Shown one piece after another: positions 49,029 to 61,501 of a stretch of DNA of 64,000 nt. Within the stretch, counting starts at the first letter, position 1; each line of letters begins with the position of its first letter. The notes under the pieces were generated by a model. That model had not been told where the DNA came from. It ran no database searches and saw nothing but the letters and a program-made list of their open reading frames with translations. The translations under genes were made by a program, and so were the position numbers. This DNA is from Ictalurus punctatus (lineage: Eukaryota > Chordata > Actinopteri > Siluriformes > Ictaluridae): the NCBI RefSeq assembly GCF_001660625.3, contig NC_030423.2, positions 26,078,903 through 26,142,902 of the forward strand, written 5' to 3'.

Positions 49029-52000
49029 GCGCGCACTGATTTTTACTACACGAGTATCAAACAAGCCAATACAAACTACACAAATGACTACGTTTACATA
49101 GACAGCGGTAATCTAATTATTGACCTTATTCTGAATAAGACAATATTCTGATTAAGGTGTTTACATGAGTTGCTTTTAGAATATTCCTTTCATGTTCCTG
49201 TTTTCCGTGTTTATAGAACATAGATCGATTAACCTTACACGTCATTACGTCCTCACGTCACGCCGTCCCTCCAGAATTTCACGTATCGACATACAGTTGG
49301 TCTTCGTTATGGGACCGTATACAGTTTTGGGTGTTTTTATTTTTAATTTTACGAAAGCTTCAAGTGCGGTGCATTACTCGTCATGCTATACGTGCGAATA
49401 GACGACTGCTTGAAGCCGTGGGCTGCGTCCCAAACCGCGTACTTACTGTCTATATAGTAGCCGAGATGCATGTATTTCTCCTAATATATAGCAGGTAAGT
49501 ACGCGGTTTGGGACGCAGCCGTGCTCTCTTGTTTGCTGTCAAACGGTCGAGTGCTGCCGTGTGTGTACGTGTCCGGTCGCAAAATGCGGTGAAAACTCTC
49601 ACACGACGTTAATAGTGTGATTAAGGTGTGTACGTGTCTGTAACGCACGTCGATAACGCGACTAAAACAGGAATACTCCACACGTCTTAATTCCATTTGT
49701 GTTTACTTCGAGTATGACCTTAATCGGATTAAGGTCATCAATAATCGCTGTTTACATGCTAGTTTCTTAATCAGAGTATCGTCTTAATATCGGATTATTA
49801 CTGTCCATGTAAACGTACTGAATGTCTTCAAGTCTACACATCGTGTCCGTGATAAACATCTTTATTCTTATATCCAAAACTTACAGAATATATGACTAAT
49901 AATACTGCTAAATATAAATCACAAAAAAGTAAGTATATACGTATAGAAAAATAAACACACAAGTATATACACAAAATATACACAATTTCACCTTTACCCT
50001 AAATGTAGTCATCAGATGAGACGTTTTGTGACTTGTACGGTTAAAAAAGAAAAGAATAAAAGAAATAACATTTAGGTGAGTGTATGATTATTTCGACAGC
50101 TGAAGCACAAACCTAAAGAATAAGATCTTGGCTCATCTGCTACACTTTGGTGTAAAGAAGAAAACTGTGCAGATTTCATTTATTCAATTAAATCCAATTA
50201 AACACACACACACACACACACACATAAAGGAGTAAGTGATGGGAGGGATGTTGCCACCACGGCATAGACAGGTCTTCTCCATGGCCTGACATGCACTACG
50301 TGACATGCTGGTTGGTGATTGGTGGCTGGTGGCTGGTAGGCAGGGCAAATAGGGTGTGCTTTCTTGCATGCGGTGCAGGTTTTTGGTTAAATATGAGTAA
50401 GTGAGTGAGTGAGTGAGTGAACTCGTGTGTGTATGTGTGTAAGCTGAAGTTTGTCTGGTTTTACCTGCCTGCCAGAGTGGTGTGTGTGACTCATGGCTTG
50501 GGGGGCACTGCTGTGTGTGGACCTCTCCTCCTCTGATCTCTGAGTTTGGGAGATAAGCACTCACCCTCCTCCTCTACCTCCTCCTCGTCTTCCTCTCCCT
50601 CACGCTCGGTCCCCGGTTTAGGCGAGTGCGTAACGAGGCGGGAGCGCTGCAGCGCCGTGGTGTAGTCCGGAGGCCTCCTGGTCGTGTGCGTCGTCCCCTC
50701 CGTCACCTCCGAGATGGACAGAGCCGTGTAGCCTGGAGGAGTGGGAGGGGGATCACGGTATCGGCCGTCTTTGCGTGCTGCGGGGAAAACAGAAGCCAAG
50801 CACTGAGTGACTGATCCCGTGGACATAAAACGGAACGTGGATTTGAGGATTTTTAGGTCATATGTGCCATGGGCTTGACCTAATCGATGCTTACATCATC
50901 ACAAGCTCCCAATAAAACCAGTGTTTGGCTCATTCATACCACCGGTCCATGGTAATACCATATCATTAAAAGTTCTAGCATACAACTCAGCCCCCAGGCC
51001 AAATCTGTCGCTAGTGGAGTGACACTATAATTGTTTTTAGTTATGTGACGTTTATTTGTCAGTGTTTATAGATAACAGCGTGTCATACGGTGTCCGAAAG
51101 TTTGTTTGAGATAATAAACAACTACACACGAATACGAGCGAGCGTATGACTGAGACGTGTTGTTTACGCGACGGTAAAACATGTTCGGCGGATAAACTGC
51201 ACAATCATGAGAGCAGTGGAACTGAGGAATCGATGACATGAAGCGAGCGGGTGTCTTACGCAGGCTGCTCTTGGTCGTGCCGGCGGTGATGGGAGACGGC
51301 CGGCGGCTCTGCTGTTTAGACTCCTCTGATCCTGTCGAAGTGATGCTGCAGGTGTCAGGGTCGGTGCCGACGTCTTTACCTCCTCTCCGCTTGATAGTTC
51401 CCGTGTCTCCCTCGGACTCGTCTCCCCAGCACGCTGCCGACGAGGACGAGCACGACGAGGTCGACGCCCAGCTGCCTCGTCCGGCCCACAGCCCCGCCCC
51501 CTCGGCCAGCGCCTCCCAGCTCCGGCCTTGCTGCATGGCCTGGATGCTGTCGTGCGAGCCGCTAGAGCAGGACGTCCAGCTGCCTCGTCCCGAGTCTGCA
51601 GCGTCCAAGGAGACGCGGTCGCCCTGCTCCTGACTTAACTCCTCCGAGCTCGGCGACGAAGGCATGGCCGTGCTAGCGTACATGCCGCGCCAGTCTTGCA
51701 CCGACGAGTACGAGCTGATGGACAGGTTAATTACGTTATTAATAACAACGTACGGTTAAGTGACAAAGTTTGCAGGCCTCGAATAGAACAAGAGAGGAAA
51801 ATTTCGAGTTCTGCTCACCCAAGACTGTACTGGTCCGGGTCAGCTGTAGCCCTACGCTCGAGCCGGTGACCTCCGTGCCCACCGGTGTGACCGTCGCTGA
51901 TCGCGTGCGCATATCGGAGACGCCGCTCGTCCTGGCCCATGTCCAGAGAGGACGTACTGACCAGGCTGGAGCGAGAAGAGATCTCACTGTGGCCTGAGTC

Positions 52001-53320
52001 TGACAGGTTATCACTCGCTCTTCCTAAACCTGCGCAACAAATAAGAAACCTTTGAAATGCTATATCGACTAAACATTTGCACTTTTGTTATGCTGCATTT
52101 AACTATTGATTAGCATCACAAATCTTGATGAAACAGTAGGGCGGGAAAACATTTTCGGGGGGGGGGGGGGGGGGGGGGGGGGGGTGCAGTAGCAAATACT
52201 GTATATACACACACTTCTTCTTCTGTAGACAAATATTTTGGCTGGATATCCTTACAGAGCAAAACAGTGATGGTGTTTTAACATCGTCTCGCGTTTATTT
52301 CCCGAAACAGAGAGATTTTCTATCTATGATTATCCCACGCCCCAATCAGATTTACTATCAAAGTGAAAAAACAAACGACGCAGCACCTTCACCAGACTGC
52401 GATTCAGAAAGAGCAGCCGAGTCCCTCGGTGACGAAGCGGATTGTGGTCGGAAGCAGACTAATCAATAAAGCATCGAGTTTCCTTAATGGCACAGTCTCG
52501 TTCTGATCTCCGAACGCAGCGGGAGCTCATACATCCGCCACCCAAAAAAAACCACCGCAATGTCACGGGGTACAAACGGCTCTCTTTGCGTTTCTGCGTA
52601 ATACGCTCACACGAAAGGTGAAAGTGAAGATAACAATCACCGTTTACTGTACCTGTGTCTAAATCACACTCGCCTCGAATAACTTCAATTAATAATGATC
52701 GTTTACATACTTCGCAAATCACGACGCGGCTACGTTAGCGTAACCGGATCAGCTTTAAGAGAAAACTCCTCCTTCAACTTTAAGCCCCACCTCCTACGGC
52801 AAGGCTGATACAGGCGTGATGTGACACCAAAATATGTGCTGGGAAAGAAAGTGGAGCGCGTGTTTATACGTATTATCTTTTCGATGCAAAGAGATATACA
52901 GTGTTAGCAAACCTAAGACCCCAAACACACCGAGTCTTGGCGATTGGAGTGCATTTGGCGTAAGGGAGAAAAAACGAATGGCTTTGAAAGTTTAAAAGTT
53001 TGCATTCCATATTCAATTCACACAAACGTTATATTAGTTAAGCCTCTCTGCAGTGGAAACTAAAGTCCCTCTTCGTCTTCACAAATCATGACAGAAAAAA
53101 ATTAATAAAGCAATAATAGCATAGTTTAGTTGATGGCCCGGTCAGTAAGGATCCCTTTATTCCAGACGTTCTCTACTACTAACTACTAAACTAACTACTA
53201 AAGCCCCCCCAAGTCTCCCCTATCATGTGACACCCCCCCAATATTGGAGGAGACCATGTGCAACGATTATCTATTCTATATAAAATTTATCTATACATAA
53301 CCTAATCTATAATCTGTTTT

Positions 53321-53354
<34 letters not shown>

Positions 53355-54518
53355 AAGGGTGCCAATAATTGTAGTGTTTAATGAGTGGATAGATAGATAG
53401 ATAGATGGATGGATAGATAGATATATAGATAGATAGAAAGGGTGCCAATAATTGTAGAGTTTAATGAGTAGGTAGATAGATAGATAGATAGAAAGGGTGC
53501 CAATAATTGTAGCGTTGAATGAGTGGATAGATAGGTGGATAGATAGATAGAGAGATAATTTTTGCCTTTTGTACTTTTTTTTAATCGCTTTTTATAACTT
53601 TTATGATTTGATTTTTTAAATAACTTTTATGACTTTAATAAAACTATATAACGGACAGGTATGGAAGAGGAATGATATAAAATGTTTCTGAACACTGGAA
53701 CTACTTTGAACAGAGAACCAGGTTGTAGTAACGTGGAATATTTTACATGTAAAACATGTTGCATTCCATTCGTCTTGCGTTCTAAAAACACTCGCATATG
53801 AACGATGTACATCGGGAGGAAGGGCGCGTCTCGTTATCCGTGACAGTGTTAAATCTCCGGCGCTCGGCCCCTCACTGAACAGAGCAGACGCAGAGAGACG
53901 TAAGAGTGCAGCGGGAAAGCAAGACCTCGCGCGTGCAGGACAGTACTGGTGACCTTTGGAAAGTCATAAGGTTTGTCCAAAAAGTTGCTAGATTTGTCGC
54001 TAGGCGCTTTTTAAAAAAAATGTTTTTTTGCAAAAAATTAAATAAAAATAAGTCGTTCGAGTGTTCTGAAAAGTCAGCAACACTGGTCTGCACTGGCCGC
54101 TAGATAAAAGGCAGGCTAAGCTCCGCCTCTCCCCAGCAAAAAGAAAATACAGAAGGAGAGGGAATGCGGGGTTTTTCATTCATACACATTCTATTTGAAA
54201 AGCGATAAAATACACGAGAACCCAAATGCTGCCATGTCTTTTTTTTCTTAAGCAATTTGCACTCCCTTTCTGATCTCTCCGCCCCCGTGTTGAAAACCAC
54301 TGCTTTAAGGAATACAGAATATTCTAGCAACTTGGATTTGGATGTCTTGACACATGATGGCAGAATGTTCCAGTAAGTAATACATCTGAATTGTGGTGCA
54401 GTGTGAACACCAGGGGGCGCTACATGTGTGAAGCCTGTCACAGTACAGCAGTAGCACACGTCTGTGTGTATGCATATATCTCTGAGCTACCACCAAGGGG
54501 CGACAATGCCACAGATTA

Positions 54519-54607
<89 letters not shown>

Positions 54608-57600
54608 CACCCAAAAGGTCCAAAGGTTTGAGTACACTAAAACCATTTTATTTCAATATGCTGCAGACTTATTACTAAAGAGTGCAGTATTTAAATCAGA
54701 ACTGATCTGCCATAGAGTTCATTCAAATATTTGCTAACACCCGATAGTGACTCATTAATATAATCCTCAAGGATTTCTGCGAGTGTGTGTGCGTGTGTGT
54801 GTGTGTGAGAATGGATAGGCTATCCTTACCTTTCTTTGGGGAGCTACGAGGAGACGTAGGAGGAGACGAAGTGCTAGACACAGCATCTTCCGTCTGCTTC
54901 CTGTGTCTCTCAGTCGCCTCCTCAGACAGAGACAGAATCTTCTTCAGGGACTGTGGAGAATTCATGCCTATGGACAAAGTGTCTGATCAACAACAGCCAC
55001 AATCTCATGTAACACCACCGTAGAGTTTATAAGTATGCGTATACATGTCAAGAACCAATAGAAAAAGCAGCAATTTAGAACTTAATTGGTACCTTAATGT
55101 GAACATATTTTCCCCTCCGTGTACAGTACACACCTTTTATAATTTACCTGAGAAGACATAATATGATCCTGTTCGTGTAATATATTTTAGATTACGAATT
55201 TCCTTGAAAATCAAAAGCCTCCACGGACAAAAAAAAAAAAAACGCGTTATCAAACAAATTCCACTGTTCACTTATAACTCGAATTTTAAGCATCACATAT
55301 TCTCCTTTTATTCACTACCCAAGTCTAAAACTCCTGACTTACAGTATAGCTAGAAGCTATCATAGTGTTATTGTGCGTTTTTTTAAAATTTATTTATACT
55401 GTCCTATTTATTTGTGTCGTTTAATTACTGTAGGTGTATTGCGGAGTACCTCAAGGCTAAATTCTGGGCCATTTATTATTCATTCCTTTGCATGCTTCCA
55501 ATTAGTATAATAAATAAATTTTTTTTTTTTCAACCGTATGTCAGTAAATATATGAGATTTCAGATAAATGAAATTATATGTAAGCAGTTAGCAATTTTCT
55601 GTAGGTACTTTCTATATGGCTTGATCTCTAACGGTGTTCTATTGGGAAACACCATTAGGTTGTACCCTATGTAGGAAGAATATTTAGTGAATTTTAGGAC
55701 CACCCTTGTACCCGAGGAGCTTCCTTAGTTTATATGTATAGTACAGGGCTACCGTTAATGTTTGTTTTGACTACGGCAGGACAGTCCGGATCTAAATAAA
55801 TGGATCTAAATAAACACTAAACATGCGCAAGGCTTACCAAACGGTGGCAGGTCTTTGACCGGCACCTTCTTGCGGGATGGGTAGAGGGCGACAGTGGGCA
55901 CCTGCAGGGCCTGGTTGGATTTCTGGAGCTGCTGGCGTGGGTGCAGCGCAGCTCGCGCTACCACGGGCGAGGTGTCCGGCCTCTTCCTGTCCCCTGAGCT
56001 CTTAGGCACTGTGAGAGGGACATGAGGTTAGGTAGAGCGGCGGTGGTCACGTCGTCATGGTTTTAATTATAAAAACAGAGGCTCACGTGTACTTATGGAG
56101 GGTTCACACTGTATAGACAGCGTCTGCAGGCTCTCCTCGTTGGTCTCCAGTGTGAGGTTAGACAGGTACTGCTTGACCTTGCGTGCCATTTGTGCGTCCT
56201 CGTACAGCTTCTTGGCATTGAGGAAGGAACTCCGCCTTACACGCTTCTTATGCCCACCCGTCTGAGTCACGTCCAGGACAGCAGCATTGGCACTGCCCTG
56301 GCTCAGGGAACTACACAAACAAACATACACACACACACACACACACACGAGTGAGTACGGCTGGGGGGTGGGGGGGAGTGTTTAGTCCACAGTGCTCTCA
56401 GACACAGACATGCAGAAAGTTACATTCCTTGCATTCTTGGAACATTCCATGCATTTTGCATCTCAGCCAATCAGGTGAAAGGGAAGAGAAGAGCAAGGTT
56501 TATTTATTTATTTTTTTATAACTGAATGGGAGTGGGGTTAGGGGAACAGATGCTAACTGAAAAGTTTCCAGATGTATCTGGATGTATACTGAGGTTTACC
56601 TAATCCATCCTTAGATGAATCATTATAAAGACCGGTCTTTTTAAAAAAAAAATATATATATATATTTTTTTGAAATTCGATAAAAACAAAAATCAATAAA
56701 TCTGTTCTCGTTACTACTACTGCATTAATGAAAAAGAAACTGAAAAAAATTAATTTAACACTCTTGTTATATCTAAAACGACACCTTATTCATTACATAG
56801 TGCACTATTTTGGATGTTTTGCCTTTTTGGAGCCATGTCTAAAAACACAGAGGTGAATAGATGCCCAGGCAATCCCACAATGCATTGGAGTAGGGCATCA
56901 GTTCTGACACAGGGTCTCACAAGGGTTCTTGTGGCTTCAGTCCCAGTGAAAGAGGCGTGGCCTTTGTCTATAAGATTTAGTGAAAGAGGTGTGGCCTCTG
57001 TTTATCAGATTTGGTGAAAGCGTTGTGGCCTCTGTTTATCAGTTTTAGTGAAGGAGGTGTGGCCTCGATCAGATTTAGTGAAAGAGGTGTGGCCTCTGTC
57101 TATCAGATTTAGTGAAAGAGGTGTGGCCTCTGTCTATCAGATTTAGTGAAAGAGGTGTGGCCTCTGTATCAGATTTAGTGAAAGAGGTGTGGCCTCTGTC
57201 AATCAGATTTAGTGAAGGAGGTGTGGCATCTATCAGATTTAGTGAAAGAGGTGTGGCTTCTGTTCATCAGATTTAGTGAAAGAGGTGTGGCCTCTGTCTA
57301 TCAGATTTAGTGAAAGAGGTGTGGCTTCTGTTCATCAGATTTAGTGAAAGAGGTGTGGCCTCTGTCTATCAGATTTAGTGAAAGAGGTGTGGCCTCTGTC
57401 TATCAGATTTAGTGAAAGAGGTGTGGCCTCTGTCTATCAGATTTAGTGAAAGAGGTGTGGCCTCTGTCAATCAGATTTAGTGAAGGAGGTGTGTCATCTA
57501 TCAGATTTAGTGAAATTGGTATGGCTTCTATTCATCAGATTTAGTGAAAGAGGTGTGGTCTCTGTCTATCAGATTTAGTGAAAGAGGTGTGGCCTCTGTC

Positions 57601-58892
57601 TATCAGATTTAGTGAAAGAGGTGTGGCCTCTGTCTATCAGATTTAGTGAAAGAGGTGTGGCCTCTGTCAATCAGATTTAGTGAAGGAGGTGTGTCATCTA
57701 TCAGATTTAGTGAAATTGGTATGGCTTCTATTCATCAGATTTAGTGAAAGAGGTGTGGTCTCTGTCTATCAGATTTAGTGAAAGGGTGTGGCTTCTGTTG
57801 ATCAGATTTAGTGAAATAAGTGTGGCTTCTGTTGATCAGATTTAGTGAAATGGTGTAGCTTCTGTTGATCAGATTAGTGAAAGAGGTGTGGCCCCTGTTT
57901 ATCAGAGTTAGTGGAAGAAGTTTAGCTCTACCAGATTTACTGAACGAGGCGTGGCTTCTGTTTTCCAGATTTACTGAACGAGGCGTGGCTTCTGTTTTCC
58001 AGATTTACTGAACGAGGCGTGGCTTCTGTTTTCCAGATTTACTGAACGAGGCGTGGCCTCTGTAGTGGCATTTCCACTTGGCTTGTCTATCCCAATGAAG
58101 TAAGAGTAAGCCTCAGTACCAATGAGTCCTAATAAAACTAACTTGTCCTCTTTGCCTGTCAGTCTTATTAAAGGAGGCATGGACATTTGGTCTCGTCAGT
58201 ATGACCGAAGGAGGCGTGGCTACCGGGCCTTCCATCAGTTCCACAGAAAGCTGTATGCCCCACCCATTCTAATCAAACTACAAAAGATTGAGTACAATTT
58301 AACCACATAATAAACAAAACCGCTCTAAATCCTATCCTATTGAACCTCATTGATCATGCATCAAAAACATATCAGAAAAAAAGAGATACCCAGAACTAAT
58401 GTGTACATTTCAGTCACCTACGTCAGAAAAGTTATACAATTTACACTACGATAGACGTTAAAGCTCGTGCTCAGTCATACAGGAGATCTAAATCACTGCG
58501 GGGTTCACCTTCAATAAACACTTCATCTAAATTCACACAAAATTGTGAACTGAAAACAAACCAACAAACTCGCACAGCACTGAAAGGAAAACCTGGCAAC
58601 ACATGCGGCTCTGGTGAGTAATGCAGCTGGAGGTTAAACGTGTTAGAACATCACTTTTGCTGAGGTGGATCATGAATGGTCACATCATTATTCTGTAACA
58701 AATGGTAAAAAAAATAAGCTGCTATAACCATGCAGAATGGTGGAGTCGTGTCCGTGCAGAATTAGTTCATGTTTAACATATGTGCGAGTTTTCTGTCAAT
58801 GACCCGGACTAGCAAAAGTGACCGCATCACGCTCTAGGACGACCTCGTCAGAGCGGGAGGCAGATTCAAATAAAAGTACGAAAAATAAATAA

Positions 58893-58967
<75 letters not shown>

Positions 58968-61465
58968 TAAAAGTAAACGGCGAGGAAGCAGCTGAAATTA
59001 AAGGTGAGAAGGGAGGAGTGCATGAGAGCAAGGAGGCATGGGGCCAAGGGTCACCAAGAGGTCACCAGACTTACCCCAAACTCCTCCACTTCTTCTTCCT
59101 GTAAGGGACAGCCATGAATAGTGATGTGAGCAGGCAGAGGAGAAGAGAGAACCAGATAGACCAAGAGGGAGAGGGAAGAAGAAAAAAAAAAAGAAAGAGA
59201 GGGAGATATGCTTAGATGACAAGAAAGAGACAAAGAGTACCAAGGTGAGCGGCACCAGAGGCCCACAGAGACACGTTTATTCCAGCATGATACGATACAC
59301 ACACACACACATATATATATATATACACAGAAACATCAGCAGCCAATCAGAAACCTCTAGTGGAAAGCCCGTGTGTGAATGCGTGACGCTCTACATCCAG
59401 CATACATACAGTGCTCAGAGTGCACTAGAAGCTCTTCAGTGAAGTGCAGCCTAAAATGAGGACAGGACCGGAGGACACCTCCATGACGCAGGGGTGAAAA
59501 CCTGTACACACTCACCTGGTGCGGAACATCAGCGCCGGGTCCATGTTCACGGCTGCCATCCGACCCACGTGTCTGATCTCTTTAGCGATCATACGCAGCT
59601 TCTCAAAGTTCACCAAGCCGTCCACCTTTGAATCGTTGCCTTAAAGAGAGGTGAGAGGGTTTTCAAGCTCAAGCGATACCGGTTACATCAATTACTGCAA
59701 TATCGGGATCGATTCTGAGAGAGCGAGAGAATCTGCTCGTAAACCGCTCCTGACTTACCTTCATGGAGGAAGGTGAGGTCTTTTTTGATGACGGGGAAAA
59801 GAGGGATGATTGGCGGCTGCAGATTCTGGCTGTTGAGAACGTTTCGGTACTTGGCCATGTTTCTGGACGGGTCGAACAGATCCTGCAGGTCACTGAAGAG
59901 TTTCTCGTACTTGCTGGGAAGTTTCTCCCAAGTCCCTCGCATTCTGGACACGGGCGCCAGGTTTAGACCACTGGAAAAACATCAACGGTGGAATTATAGT
60001 GAAATCTCAGCGCTCCAACCCAAACCGACCTCAGTACTGTAAACGTAGCAATTCCACAACACCTGGTCATTTAGGCATGTGAGCAAGCTTTCGTCCTTCT
60101 TTCCTCACCTGATGATCGCGAACATGGAGTTGAAGTTCTTGCATTCGCGGCAGTGCAGGGCGATCTTGATGAAATGCTTGATGATCTTCATGCGCTTCAG
60201 CTGGTTGGGTTCCCTCAGCACCTCAGTGGCCACCCAGAAGGTCTCTCGGTTTATGGACTCCTCGAAGAGTTTGAGGCTGGAAAGTCCGGACGAGCGCGAC
60301 CGCAACTTGAAGAGGTCATCGATGTACTCGGTGGGCTCGATGGCGCAGAAGAGCTCGAAGGCACGCATGGAGAGCTGCGTGGCCACTTCCACCGTGCTTA
60401 GCTGCAGCAGGCTGATCTGGCTCTCCCTCAAAAGCTCCTGGGCGTCCTCGTCTGAGCACAACGTCTCCGTCTCCATGTTGCTCTTCAGGTAGTACCTTCA
60501 AATTTCGACAGTACGGTAGACGTGTATGATTGCCAGTCCGGTGCATTTCTTCCCACACTATCGTCTACAACTTTCTTGCATAATGACAACGGATTTACAG
60601 GAAAACCTCGAGTACATTCATCATTTCCCTAGAACAGCTCCTCCCAAAGTGTGTTATTCCTCTTATACCACCAACGCTAACATACAGAACACCACACTGT
60701 ACATTTTATCCGTTTATAACTACATTTAACGTGGATCTCCCACAAAGCGAGTCAGCGTTTCTTTTTTCTCTCTTGAAGTTAATGAGCCAAATAAATGCTT
60801 GTCATGTGACTGAGAAAACGTATTTTTTTTTAATTCCATTAATCCCTGTAAATTAGACATTACTATAGAACCGATGACATGTTAATTAGCACGGTATATA
60901 TACACTGTATAATATAAACCTATGATAGGATTCACGACCATCAGGACTGCTGTTAGGAAATTAAATCAACACCTTCTGACACATCAGAATGGAGAATTTC
61001 AGCAGCGCATCGGTATCAAATTGTTCGAAATGAAACGTATTAGTTTCACGTTATATGCTTAATGCTGCACAGTTCTACATCGTGCGCGCGACCGCGTTTG
61101 ACCCGAGGTCATACCTGCCGCTGAGCTGGATTCTGTCCGCCAGTTTGGAGAGCTGCTCAGGAAGCCGGCGCTGCTTGATTACACCCTCGGGGGTGACGGA
61201 CACCTCACACAGCGAATAAGCTTCAGGGGCGGCGGTCAGAGCAAATTCCCGGATGGCCTGAGCCACGACCTCCTTGGCTGTAGTGTCCTTGCCGATCATG
61301 ATGTAACGACTCTGCTGATCAGCTTTGAAGACGCGCAGCACCTGGTCCGACATGTCTGTACGGCAAAAGAATTCGATTTCGCGAACAAATTAAATGGCGG
61401 GACAGACGTGCCGCGTCCCACAATCATCATTCCCTTCCCCTTTCATTACAACCACACAAAAATGA

Positions 61466-61501
<36 letters not shown>

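Larger units (their letters stand above)
47596..50564 (-). other. rapgef2 intron 14
   Basis: The intron holds a Tc1 transposase fragment (48310-48530), A-rich and CA tracts (48867-48890, 48995-49030, 50200-50224), the third copy of the nested palindromic transposon (49086-49820) and a short GTGA run at 50396-50420. No exon-like segment with coding similarity was seen. Confidence 0.85.
52030..54829 (-). other. rapgef2 intron 11
   Basis: It contains a 28-base G run (52157-52184), a compound GATA minisatellite (53321-53556) and a long CA array (54520-54606). The 52.2-53.3 kb part is unique; a small missed exon here is possible because a segment present in mammals was not found. Confidence 0.75.
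56311..59074 (-). other. rapgef2 intron 8
   Basis: Its main content is a 34-bp minisatellite (56943-58062) and a TA array (58898-58964). The rest is unique AT-rich sequence without exon-like similarity. Confidence 0.85.

Noticed and set aside
50184..50564. 126-codon open frame, minus strand
   Set aside because: It continues past the exon 14 donor into intron 14 and ends in a CA repeat; the conserved C-terminus is on exon 15.
52459..52722. Possible extra rapgef2 exon in intron 11 (87-codon frame)
   Set aside because: The translation shows no similarity to RAPGEF2 and no acceptor/donor pair in the right phase was seen.
56943..58062. CRISPR-like look of regular 34-bp units
   Set aside because: There are no unique spacers; units are contiguous and the DNA is an animal intron, so it is a minisatellite.
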